Part shown: piece after piece, positions 46,201-55,600 of the stretch
Layout: the number at the start of each line of letters is the position of its first letter
How positions within the stretch are numbered: position 1 is the first letter of the stretch
Assembly (NCBI RefSeq): GCF_963678635.1
Contig: NC_087067.1
Coordinates: forward strand, 2,230,001-2,294,000
Reading direction: 5' to 3'
Source of the DNA: Symsagittifera roscoffensis
Lineage: Eukaryota > Xenacoelomorpha > Acoela > Convolutidae
DNA: 64,000 bases
Position numbers and translations under genes: made by a program
The notes under the pieces: model-generated
Database searches by the model: none
Seen by the model: only the letters and a program-made list of their open reading frames with translations
What the model was told of the DNA's origin: nothing

Positions 46201-49132
46201 GAATCCGCCATTCACTCCCTTCTGCTATCAGGATCAAGACCGCGTACACGAATTGTAGGGCGGGTGGCATACTTGCGTATCCCGGGGATGTGGTAAACAC
46301 CACCTTCGTCTTGGACCCAAATCTCGAGGCTACGTTCTCTTGTACCTCATTCATCGCCGCAAATAACGCCTGAATAGCCTCCCATATCTTCTTTGATGTC
46401 GGAATTTCATCCCCCTTTAGTTGCTCAAGAAGTCCCATCGCGTGCAGGTGATCATTCATCCCTGCAAACAATAGCAGTTCAGGTTCACAGGGCATCTCCG
46501 ACTTTATTGCTACCACTAGAGTCAACATCTGATTCAATTCGGCTCCTGGCAAGGAGTATACCAGAGTCTCCGGCCAGAACAACTTGGGAGACGTTCCTTC
46601 GAAGTCCGATCCCGCCACAATGACTACTCTTGCCGCAGCTGGATCTGTTCTATCGTAAACTGCCAGAGTTTTGGCCAGTTGGGTGCCACCACAGGGCTTC
46701 CCGTACCTGGGATCTTCCGCCAATTTCGAGCCTTCGTAAGCGGCGTCTGGCAATCCCGTTCCTCCCGGATTGAGTAGCTTGTCTACCACCTTCAACTGTG
46801 CCGGGGTTGCCAACCTGATTCTGGCGATGCTGGTTCGGTGCTTGGGAGGTTCTGCTATAAGTCCCGGACTCCCCAGCAGCTTGAGAGGTCTGTAATTAAT
46901 GGGTCCCATGATCGTTTTTGTGGGAATTCCCGTCAGGTCTGTGGTCTCCATCAACTTCGCCCTCGAGAAGTGCGCCTCATGAGCCTTCAACCAGTCTATG
47001 CAATGATGTCTATTCAAATCCTCATGCGACACTCGTTCGATCCCCAGGGTTTCCGCCAACTCTCGTCTGCATTCCAAGGTCTCCAGATCCAGTTCCTTCA
47101 CCTTCTCAGGATATCTCAAGCGGGTAGTCTCCCTAGACTTCTTTTCTCTCCTGCCATCTGCCACCACCACGGAGGACATCGCCGAGGCCGGAGGTGTTGA
47201 TGACTCTACCTCCTCCGACTCCATTGGTGTGGCACTCTGCAATCGGGTCTGATTGCTCCTCGAGCTATCTCTAGTATCAACTCTCGCTCCCAATCGACCA
47301 GCCAAGGCCCTCGAGGCAAGGAATGGTGGGTTGGGAGGTGGCCCTAAAGTGAATTGGGCTGTCTCCAGCAGGTCCGCTTCTAGCGTGTTTATGTGTTCCT
47401 GGAAGACGTCGTTCAGCCACTCAGCTCCCCTTGGCCTATCGAAATGGATTCCATCTTTCGAGGTGTCTTCAGGGAATCCCTTGTTCTCCATGCGTTCTGC
47501 AACGTCCAACAGCCTGAGAGGAAGCACACTGTTTCGGTGTATTTCTCGGATCGCCTTGTTCAGGCTCCGCACCCTCTGGTTCATCTCTAGGGAGTGTTGA
47601 TCAAACATCATGTTATAGGGGACCGTGCATACCGTCAGCAGGATGGGGTCCATCTGGATCCTCAGTTCCTCAAGAAGGCAGCTCATCTTGTCGCACAGCC
47701 TCGCTACTTTCCTCGCTTCTCCCCTTGACACGTCGTTGGTCCCAACCATCAGGGTCACTGTGTAAACTTTGGTCATCCCTAGCATGTCCAGGGTTGCCAA
47801 CATCTGTGGCGTGGCAGCTCCAGCGAAACTCAAGACTCCTGTCTGCCAATGGGACCGTATCTGGGTCAACACCCGCACCAGGCTATCCCCTATAATTAGG
47901 TGAACTGCACCCTCTGGCACACGAGGTGGCGCTAGATACTCCACCCAGGCTGCGTCATGGAAGCAGTCCCTCCTGGCTCCCTGTTCCGCACTCCAGTCCA
48001 GCCGATTGTGCCTGTGGTAGTTCCCTTCTGTATTCTTCTTATAGCTTGCGATCACGACATTCCTGACCGGCTGTTCCCTCCAAGTTGGGGGAAGCTCTGG
48101 CCTTGTCAATCTTTCACGACTCTGCTGCTGCAATTTCTCGCCTAGCTCCTTCAGGCGCGATGAGGCGCCACTCACCTGACTGCCACTCGAGGTCGAGGTT
48201 GGGGTATATCCTGGTAACACCACATCCATCAGAGGACGTACAGGTTGTGTCTCTAGGTTGCGCAAGGAAGGCGTCACGTCATTCGGTATCCAGACCTCTA
48301 ACCCTTCGCTCATGTGTTCTCTGGCCTCGCGGTCAAGGTTGAACCGTCCTCTAGCCCTGGGGGCTTCATCCACCTCCATGCGCGACTCTGGCCTCGAGCT
48401 GGTCACCACTCGTTCGTTTGACCTGACTCCCTTCTGTGCGTCAAGCTCGCGTTGTCGCTGTTCTATCCTTTCCAACTCCGACTTCAGTTGATCACGATTT
48501 GCGACGTTCTCCCGCACCCTCAGCTCCTGCTGATGTTCAGCCCTTAGCATCTCAAGTAATTTCGACGTCTGATCTCGCTCGTCGACTGCCTGGTCTCTCT
48601 CCAGCTGAAGCTTCTCCCTGTCCAGCTTCGCCTGATCCCGATCGAGGTTCGCTTTATTCCTTTCCTTCAGCGCCTTCTCGAGCTCTTTCTTTAGAACCCC
48701 CAGATCCGGATATGCCTCTGTCGTCTGTTGCGCTCGCGACATCGACGGCACCTTACTCGAGCTCTGGCCTGTGGATTTTGCTGTTGGTCTCGTCGGTAGC
48801 GGAAACTCTTCTGCGCCGTGTTCGGTGTTGTTACTCAGGCCAGGATTTCTTGCCAAGTCAAAGCCCCTTACTCCTCCATCCGCATTCCAAGATAACCATC
48901 TGGTCTGTTCTCGATTTGATATGCCCTCGGTGGTGTAGCCGACCATCAAGACAGCCTCCGTCGCAGACTCCCTGCACTCACCCTGGTCCTCCAACTGGAG
49001 GATCGCATTCAGCATCACCGCCATTCTCTCGTCTATCTGGGTGTAGTCCAGGTCCCTCAAGCGTCTGTACAGCTCGTCAAGAGTGGGCTTCTTCAGAGCC
49101 GCGGGCACGGAGTTCCAGAATCGGTCTGCCAT
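40253..49132 (-). CDS. E2 ORF2: SGNH hydrolase domains fused to the shared unknown module
   Basis: 2959 aa from the first ATG (a TTG-initiated extension of 15 codons is possible but unlikely). Parts are: an N-terminal region; a coiled coil (~140-235, rich in ERDQ repeats); an SGNH/GDSL hydrolase domain (~405-575) with the nucleophile block IIGDSLV (~414), GTND (~464) and DGIHF (~560), so all catalytic blocks are present; a second, degenerate SGNH-like region (~830-1065) with AGSD, FAGMNDHLH and GDDHP; and a hydrophobic stretch (~1205-1235) that could be membrane-associated. From ~1290 to the end lies the module shared with E1 ORF2, with its C-x4-C-x4-H-x-C-x4-C cluster near 2428 and PCHC near 2700. 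SGNH enzymes are esterases/lipases or acetylhydrolases; the substrate here is unknown. E1 lacks this N-terminal half, so it was gained by E2 or lost by E1. Confidence 0.85.
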   Translation of the reverse strand: MADRFWNSVPAALKKPTLDELYRRLRDLDYTQIDERMAVMLNAILQLEDQGECRESATEAVLMVGYTTEGISNREQTRWLSWNADGGVRGFDLARNPGLSNNTEHGAEEFPLPTRPTAKSTGQSSSKVPSMSRAQQTTEAYPDLGVLKKELEKALKERNKANLDRDQAKLDREKLQLERDQAVDERDQTSKLLEMLRAEHQQELRVRENVANRDQLKSELERIEQRQRELDAQKGVRSNERVVTSSRPESRMEVDEAPRARGRFNLDREAREHMSEGLEVWIPNDVTPSLRNLETQPVRPLMDVVLPGYTPTSTSSGSQVSGASSRLKELGEKLQQQSRERLTRPELPPTWREQPVRNVVIASYKKNTEGNYHRHNRLDWSAEQGARRDCFHDAAWVEYLAPPRVPEGAVHLIIGDSLVRVLTQIRSHWQTGVLSFAGAATPQMLATLDMLGMTKVYTVTLMVGTNDVSRGEARKVARLCDKMSCLLEELRIQMDPILLTVCTVPYNMMFDQHSLEMNQRVRSLNKAIREIHRNSVLPLRLLDVAERMENKGFPEDTSKDGIHFDRPRGAEWLNDVFQEHINTLEADLLETAQFTLGPPPNPPFLASRALAGRLGARVDTRDSSRSNQTRLQSATPMESEEVESSTPPASAMSSVVVADGRREKKSRETTRLRYPEKVKELDLETLECRRELAETLGIERVSHEDLNRHHCIDWLKAHEAHFSRAKLMETTDLTGIPTKTIMGPINYRPLKLLGSPGLIAEPPKHRTSIARIRLATPAQLKVVDKLLNPGGTGLPDAAYEGSKLAEDPRYGKPCGGTQLAKTLAVYDRTDPAAARVVIVAGSDFEGTSPKLFWPETLVYSLPGAELNQMLTLVVAIKSEMPCEPELLLFAGMNDHLHAMGLLEQLKGDEIPTSKKIWEAIQALFAAMNEVQENVASRFGSKTKVVFTTSPGYASMPPALQFVYAVLILIAEGSEWRILMAAPNRELEPLNLRLYKSELPAAWADISHALRGFYGLADVLIVLDEVLLLEISNFARQLKFSPVIGDDHPAINQLTASLWFRSMDVKVANSTSRTRGPSNERRNVVETEKQLESMKYRLTQENGWWPFLTPRLENVTNKTREEAPLLVKQIWSFLEKQLELAETRDMTVVRFVSAANEVTIGGFWREHANGELKTRRDYEILKFLSPCWEREFLAGVFGTTATIFGAFVQEILGMSISLLLALYLVYPRYLFNMGPAYMFSRGVETLRVDGYLALILLTHGELVSFHRLMEYGEPLSMGRVHTSTETSSYKCAAGLKTLLVQYLMMQNRYMTGEDENPTSREEWEKANRGMPLLTDLCLAMRSDPVGIIRGLEEVVTCIYGPAVTYAFPDPLVITYRHSVTHLSLISVLDGTALNWCQQEVLRARMSNTVQFGKVKDAEMMVCNFRGQMQCRMGGKREGPIEMYPKFWNLNPLTANGREVLRIPAWKECFALVKRELEAIMEKEILPATMPEFPTVRRMTLGMNSPLVVPSIMAKMMTEETQRHFTDGWDPLFIGYTAAVYFHTSERKVNSWTTQAKKSRGSQPPGYEVRKVLRTLEKEGLENMLPIWDDGRMIVMEGHVALVDDMKFATRKYKAPYGLEQVEIRQEGTELDAAGQLHVALTEYKKLDPATPSPLSVDTPGDKRSGPVEDRFKKILERKRHESEEESMDETLSEAGEDMEVGNTPEPGPSGEELTTQELLKDLSEENWADTATPPLIPSPRKNLELPLAGETFNMGMLLLSSEEREKNTFEGNRDIFLGSLEDDAWQEFLEEFNREVGSETTLDKFKKELWDAVVRFGEPLLIGTGLDEKARKELLNKLVELRNARSKTRKEKCEDSSTLKQKTVDKMVDDIKRDKVGTSNMIKSTNILKARAGGRQELEGVDGEVESMMIATTPSSRDVKTRKRKREVEGWGSPSVDAVSEGNLRETAPIVLARCKTAAYKNSSELRKPLEVEKEIEVSTSSTSEEDFKPQKVNVKRGSTNGQVREVEIGKEWISKAHQDMGKQVTSDPLERNKTRNTSRTWWVALETLKGMEDCLKKLDSGIARRRRNWATQQKAEVNKIEMASHLKRSWQSLLKDHFEEAMRTSSSAPPLMANPFVRTAGQLMFTWSLVGIELETLTSYDRLKLGSKKLEVYQALMQHVARDNSGLSLARRKDATCFLRWTMSMMSDSTILACHQRASGSKTMERRVSTIILNVYQSTGIEKEDGSRLSLENHRKLYEVRRFSNKKFEEEHDVHRNLASSEQYSRLSEKGEYQYVSGVMGIAYNPFLDSEAGGAHRNHEVAELLKFWTERIMEIDAVEKEGPSLGLILEKTPEVISIPRSNKRVEVNMGGGDGLLTTNLGVIWKLLRPSWCPHPHASLIEETTERVRLAPTEDEDLAKLSVLHKLITPQMQEPSERTSDPGSARKLEPGSCLDSTCGNEEHICDGRSCVRILSFQKEDLVTWFEDITEREKSEVQIIAECYARTTVNIATALGFFSRMCGLQALERLESEHHLVTALSVESWPGVLQVTQKHIRSWKVGLEAEMGFPMSEAYGLPLNAKSLIGSMMANLCGSHYPLHMAMVEVSSQRILVDKAFSVPKCVRLARMSHHSHKLLRKIKGTVPKELRDDLSEIWGEDLLKLERENTSDHERQNVIGKPVGSTPNLEDNDTMHEKMMELEPLLEASGERNLRSIEISHGECPCHCLAQTVWYPDHKNLCLVWDVEEIRSIGLPDHRQKVTLLVVSTMLALRWIEENITKYREATTPTAESIYAIDYSRRLELFETACKVFAIPTEVRHVWSRLRYFPWFRATLTSWLYRATKDHMRKHQKEYRQFQAEIGPEAFKRPLLTHRNAITTGWKRVGKMSRDNTKARESILEEDLAKNVSLSLHNSFCLNREARVKALPNQAKRLQEQREWMRSYEQLKAWEEIVISSDDEEELLRQFAASSTSGCSTSKAKSTR

Positions 49133-49655
49133 TTTTGCAACTTCGGGATGTATATAGGTAGATGTTAACCAGCTCAAGAATTACCTTACCAACTCAAGAA
49201 TTACCTTACCAACTCAAGTATTACCCAATTCAAGAATTCTCTAGAAATGCTCTCTTGCAAGTACTTGCTGTAGATTCGGATTATCGCGTGTTCAATCAAG
49301 ATTCTCTCTTTCTGTTTCTCGCTTGAGTGTAGTTGGATTTTCAACTTTGTTTTTCAAACTCGATCTGAAAACAGAAAGCTCATTAAAACTTAGCATGTCA
49401 CGTTCCTAACCTAGAGACCCCCCTTCTACCCATATGGTTAAAATCTTATCATTCTCATATCACTTAAAGCAATTCGATTGGATTTTCCCTTAAGAACATG
49501 CAGATTCATTTTATGTTTTAGCACCATCAATTCTTTCTTTTAAAATTCAATTGTCATGCCAATCACATCTTAAGATCCCTTTACCTGCGCCGCACCCCAG
49601 TACCTAACTCAAGACTCCTCCCTCACACCCGACCTGATACCTCCATGTACCCGAC
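49133..49655 (-). other. E2 inter-ORF region
   Basis: 523 nt. On the element strand there is a splice acceptor (TTTCTGTTTTCAG, AG at 49366-49365) 232 nt before ORF2, comparable to the one in E1. Closer to ORF2 a 20-bp tandem repeat (49173-49232) places GGTAAGGTAA donor-like words and CTTGAG in each unit. ORF2 probably needs a spliced mRNA. Confidence 0.55.
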
Positions 49656-52600
49656 TCAGGCAATGCTCAAGTAGTACTTCTTGTGAAGATGCACCATTAT
49701 CTCTGTTTCTGCAAAGACCACATGTAGGATAGCGTACAATTCCCTCGAGCTCAGTTTGCCCCTGTTTGGGTCGTACACCGGCATCGAGACCTCCACTATT
49801 CCTCTTTCAATCATGAAGTCACGTAGTCTTGTCAGTGCCAATATCACATGTTCGGGATCAATTGTGTTTCTGTCGTTGACTCTCGTTACTAGGAAGCAGA
49901 GGTATTTGCCCGGGACTTGTGCCACTGACGGTGGAAGCGCTGCTATGCCTCCCAGTCCTGGCCTCTGTCTGAACAGAAACTCTACGTTCTGGTACTCTCT
50001 TTTGAAGTCAGCCTCCAATCTTGATTTGAAACTCATGTCCGCCGTGATGCAGATCGCGCTGGTCCTGTTTGACAGGATGAAGTCGCTATCCGTTATCATG
50101 ATGTTCTCTGAGTATTCATTGGGTATTTCGAATTTCGTTTTGAAATTCCTTCCTATGGTAGGCTCTGGTTCTTCTTCCTCCAGTTCCAATCCGCTTGTTT
50201 CCCTCACTTCCTTGAGCTTCTTTATCATCAAATTTTCGGTGTGGGTAAGTCCTACCCCCACTCCCCGGACAAAAATATTTATCGACGTCCCCGTCGATGT
50301 AGTCGGGTCTGAATTGTCCTTGGGGATGTCCAGTGGCCTGTCTGTTGCTGTCCATCCGAAAAGAGGGTCCTCTGTCTTAATGTAATTTGCTGCTGATACA
50401 TCGATTTGCTGAATGCTTTGTCCTTCGCGGCTCTCGTCTTTGACATCACGCATCCACTCTAGAATCCTCAAGTTCGTGTTCTCCCTCCTTTCTATTTCAC
50501 TCTGCTCGAGATCCGTCTCCAATTCTGGCGTCGAGTAATCATCCTGCGGATAATGTCCACCATCGTCAATGACCTGCCATTCCTCTTCGGCTTCCAGTTC
50601 GCCTGCACTTAGTAGTTCATCGCCCAACTTGTCTGGCTGTATCTTATCGATCAAGAAGTCATCCCCGTACCTATTGTACCTCATACCTGTTCGTTTACGA
50701 TTGCCAGTCCTGGTTTCCGGTGGTGTTGGTCGATCCGGCTCCATCCACTTCGGTACCTCGTTTTGCTCTGGGTCGTTCCAGTCTTCTTCTACAAATGAAC
50801 CTGCATCCGACTCCACTTCTATCTTTTCGTTGTCGTCCAAACTCAAGTTCTCATTACCATCATTTTTCTCTCTAGTGCCTTTCTCATTCACTTCGCACGC
50901 TGGTTCCACCACCAGGTACTCAAGACCTTCCATGTCTTTTGGCAGGCACCAGTCCTCCGGAGACGGAATGTGAGGCTTCAGATTTTCGTAATGTGCTGCT
51001 CGCCCTGTACTCAAGCGATAGAACCTTCCTTGTTGATGTACTTCCGTAATCATGAACGGTCCTCTCCATTTCTTGAGTAGTTTCTTTGTTCCCTTGGGCG
51101 GTATGACATTTTGGAAAACCCACACGTATTGGCCCACTTCGTATGGCTTTGCTCTTAGTATCTTTTCGTCATATCTCTTGCGTTGCCTCATTTGCGCTTG
51201 CGCCGTGTTTCTCCGACATAGCTCGTTTAGCTCTTGTTGTCTTTTGATCGCTTCCTTCACGTATGCTTGAGGTGACGTCCTCTTCCCCTCGTACTCCGGG
51301 TAGAAGAATGTTATAGGCGTTGCCCTTTCCCTGCCTGTCAACATCATGAAAGGACTGATACCCGTCGTTGAGTGCTGAGTACTATTATAGGCTCCTACTA
51401 CCTGTGGCAGGTACTTGTCCCAGTCCGTCATGTATCTCGAGCAGTACACCCTGAGCATGTTGACCAGTGTCCTGTTCTGTCTCTCTACCAACCCATTGGT
51501 CTGTGGATGATAGGTCGTCGAGTGCGCTTGAGCAATGTGTGATCTCTTCATCAATTCTTTTGTTAAGTCCCCCACAAAAGCCTTGCCGTTGTCCGACTGG
51601 AAAGTCATTGGACAACCATACCGCGATATCCAATGCGTTATCAGGTGATCACATGTCTCCTCTGCTGAGGCTGTCTGGCACGGAACCGCTTCCGCCAACT
51701 TGGTGAAGTGATCTATTATAACTAGTATTTGGTTATAACCCGACTCCGTCATGCAGATTTTCTGATGGTCTATCTGCACCACTTCATTGAATTCCGAACT
51801 TTCGACAGACTTGAGGGGAAACTTCATCTTCCTTGGGTCTTTTACTTGAAGGCATGCTAGGCAGGCATTCACCCATCTCTCGCAAGCTTTTCTCATTCCC
51901 GGCCAGTCGAACCTGTGAAGTATCCTTTGTTGTACTTTATCTATCCCCTGGTGGCCCATCTGGTCGTGTGATCTGAAAAGCACCTCCGTTTGGTACAATT
52001 GTGGTAGTATGATGAGGTTGTGTTTGTGTAATATTTTTTCCTCATCTCTTCTCTTGCACGCTACCACCCCTTCAGCTGTGTGATAAAGTAAATCTCTCTT
52101 TTCTTTGTAGAACTGGCTCAAGATCTTGTAGCTGTCTTCCTCAAGTTCCCCCTTCTCCTTGACTCCCGAATGGATCCATTTGGAGAGGTTACTTGTCATT
52201 TTGTCATTCTTCTGGGCCCTTATTAGGTCAGACAGCCTGTATCTCGCCTTAACGTGCTCCTTTAGCGCCATGATCTGTCCATTCATTTCACCAGGGTTGT
52301 GGATGTCATCGCTCAGCTTCACACATATCATCCTTTTCACGATTTTCATGTCGTCTTCTGGTACCAGATTCGTTCTGACGTTTGAGTTGCACGATAGTTC
52401 CCTTAGTGGTTTTCTTGAAACTGCTATTTTCTCGAGCTCTTCTCCACCTCGTACCTCTTGTATTTCCAGATTGTACGTCCCTGAAGATGGATCTGTCTGT
52501 AATTCCCTGTCGTGCTGTCTCATCTTCTCTTCCGCCAGTATCATGCATAGACTGTCTTGATCCTCACTGCTCTCATCCGAATCTTCATCCCATTCTTTAC

Positions 52601-55600
52601 GCTCCCCGGACAATTTTCCTTCTCCGGTTCCGTCTTCTTCCATGAATCTGTACCACTCCCCGGACTCTTGATCTAGTCCCAGGTGTTCAATTTCTTCTCT
52701 GAATGTCACTTTCTTATCCCTGACTTTTGTTTGCTCCAGAATTTTCTCGGGGATTTTCTCAACTAGTGATCGCACAACTTCCTTGCTATCAGTGGTGCTT
52801 TCTTTTGAGATGTCAGTATTGTTCACTGTTTTTTCTCTCCGAAGTATGGTTAGTTCCGGTGCCTCCTGACCTTTCCCTTGGATCACGGGCTTATCATCTG
52901 ATAGTTTCTCAAGCAACCCCATTAAGTCTTCATCTATTCGGACCGTTCCCTCCTCTACCTGGGTGAGATCATAACCTTTTGCCTTGAGTGTCTCCCTCAC
53001 GATTTTGGACTTGAGCATTATTCCTATCGGAATCCCACTGCTTTTCTTCAAGATGGTCTTTTCAAGAGTTTCTTTCGGCAATTCGGGATGACCTTCAATC
53101 GGTTTGCCTGATTTGTCCAGCCATCTCGTGAGTGGAAGACTGTCGTACGTTTCTTTGTCCATGAAGGAGAAGCCATCTTTGATCTCAGGTCTGTCCGCCT
53201 CTCTTTGTTCTTGCCTCTCGTAGAACTCCGTCTTCTTACTCAAGCTGTCAGCATTTTGATGTTTATCTCGTGTTCTGTGCTCAATTATCATGTTGTATCC
53301 ATCCAAGCGAACTATCCACCTCCCAATATAGCTCTGGTCCATTGAGTACGTTTTCAGCCAGCTTAGTGCTCGGTTGTCGACTCGCAGCTTGAAGGGCTCA
53401 CTGTCTAGGTATGCTCTGTATTTTTCGACAAAGGTGACCACCGCGAACATCTCTGCTTTCGGTGCTCCGTACTTCATTTCTGTGTCACTTAGGACCTTGC
53501 TCCCGTATGCTATTGGTCTCAAGACTGTCTTCCCATTCCATTCTTGTTCTTGATGGAGAATCCCAGAAATAGCGACTACTGACGCGTCCGTGTCTAGCAC
53601 GTACATCCCCTTCTCTGTCGGCATACCCAGTACTGGTGCCTCACACAGCTCTTTCTTTATCCTCTGGAATGACTCTTCTGCCGCGTTGTTCCACGTGAAC
53701 TTCTTGCCCTTATGTCTCATTAGTTGTTGCATCGGGTATACCTTGTCCGCATAGCCCTTGATGAATTCTCTATAATAGTTGGCGAAACCCAGGAAGCTCA
53801 TCAGCTGGTGCTCCGTCTTCGGTGATTTCCAGGTTAGGACTGCTTCCACGGCGTCCGGATCAGGTCTGATACCGTGCTTATCTACCATCCTGCCCAAGTA
53901 TTTAATCGAGTCCTTGAGTATCTCGCACTTTGATGGTTTACACTTCAGCCCCGATCTTTTCATGCACGCGAACACCTCGTCAAGCCTCTCGATGTGGTCT
54001 TCTAGTGTCGGCGTTGCTATTACCACGTCGTCCACGTAGCACATTACCAGGTTGCCGTACTTCTTCGTCACGCCTATCAACGCGTGTGCCATCAGCCGCT
54101 GAAACGTGGCTGTTGCATTGCAGAGTCCAAACGGCATCCGTTTCCATTGAAACAGACCCAACTCGCAGGCGAACCCTGTCTTGTCCCTGTCTTGCTTCCT
54201 TAATGGTACCTGCCAAAAGGCCGAGCCTAAATCAAGAGTCGTAAAAAATTTCGCATCACCTAACTTCGAGAGGCTCTCATCAATTCTAGGTATGGGATAG
54301 GCATCCTTCACCGTGACGGAGTTCAGGTATCGAAAGTCACAACAAAACCTTAACTGGTCGCCTTTCTTTTTGGCCATCACTACTCCACACGCCCACGGTG
54401 ACTTGGATGGTTCTATCATGTCATACTCTAGTAACGTTTCGATTTCTTTTCTACACGCGTCCGATTTGTGTGGGGTCATGCGCCTCGCCCCCTCCCTGTG
54501 TGGCACCGCGTTTTCCTCAAGTTCTATTTCATGTTCAACAAAATTACAACACCCGATATCCGCCTTATGCCTTGAAAAAACCTCCTCGTTCCGCTCTAGT
54601 ACGTCCTTGATAGCTTCGAGCTGTTCATCTTTCAGTTTGCCCCTTAAATGTTCAATCTCCGGCAGAACCGGTTTATCAGTTTGCATTTCATCTAGCGTGG
54701 GTCGCTCTGGAAAGTTCGAACAGCTCGAAAGCCCATCGTCCGTTTCTGACTTAAGTGATTTGATAAGACCTGAAGAATCTTTTATTCTCTGCAATCGTCT
54801 CAAGATACAAATTTTGTCCCTGTGGTTGGGACAATCAACAACTTCATTTTGTTTTGAGTTTTCAATTGTTTCATATCGAGTTTTAACCGGTAAAGCATAT
54901 CCCAGCTTCCTGCCTCTCTGTATCGTGATCGGTATATCAAGGGTATTCAACAAGACACTGACGCAGAGGCCGCTCTTCGTTATCGAAAATGATCTTCCTA
55001 AAACAGCAGCGCTTTGACTATTAGGATTTGGAACTATACACACTTGCTTGTTGTCACTTAGTTCATTATAATTTTTCATCCTCAAGCTTACGATTGCCGC
55101 TTCATTAGCTTTTAACCTCACTCTCCTACTCAAGAATACCGGTGCTTTGTTTTCATTCGCCATTATTAAATTTACCGGTTTGATTGCGTACCTCCTATCC
55201 GGGTTCCGTATCCTGAACATTGCATTATTTAGATCAATCGTTACGTCGAAATTCCTGATGAAGTCTCTGCCCAAAATGAATTGGTCAGATTCATCTAGGT
55301 TTTCTACCACGAGGAAGCTCATCCACAGGTTACGTTCCCCCAAATTGAGGGCTATTATCGGCGTCCTGCCCAGCACCCGTAGGGCCCCTTTGTTTGCAGC
55401 TGACAGCCGTATTCTCGAGTCTATCAAGTCACCTTTGTCAAAGCCCATCTTTTCCCATGTTTCGATTGGTATGACGCTCAAGACTGCTCCCGTGTCAAGT
55501 AATCCACGCAACTGAGTCTTTTTGCCATTTATGTCTAGCACGTGCCCTGTCACGTCTGCTTCCGTCCCGATGTGCATTGCATCTTCTTCAAGCATGGCAC

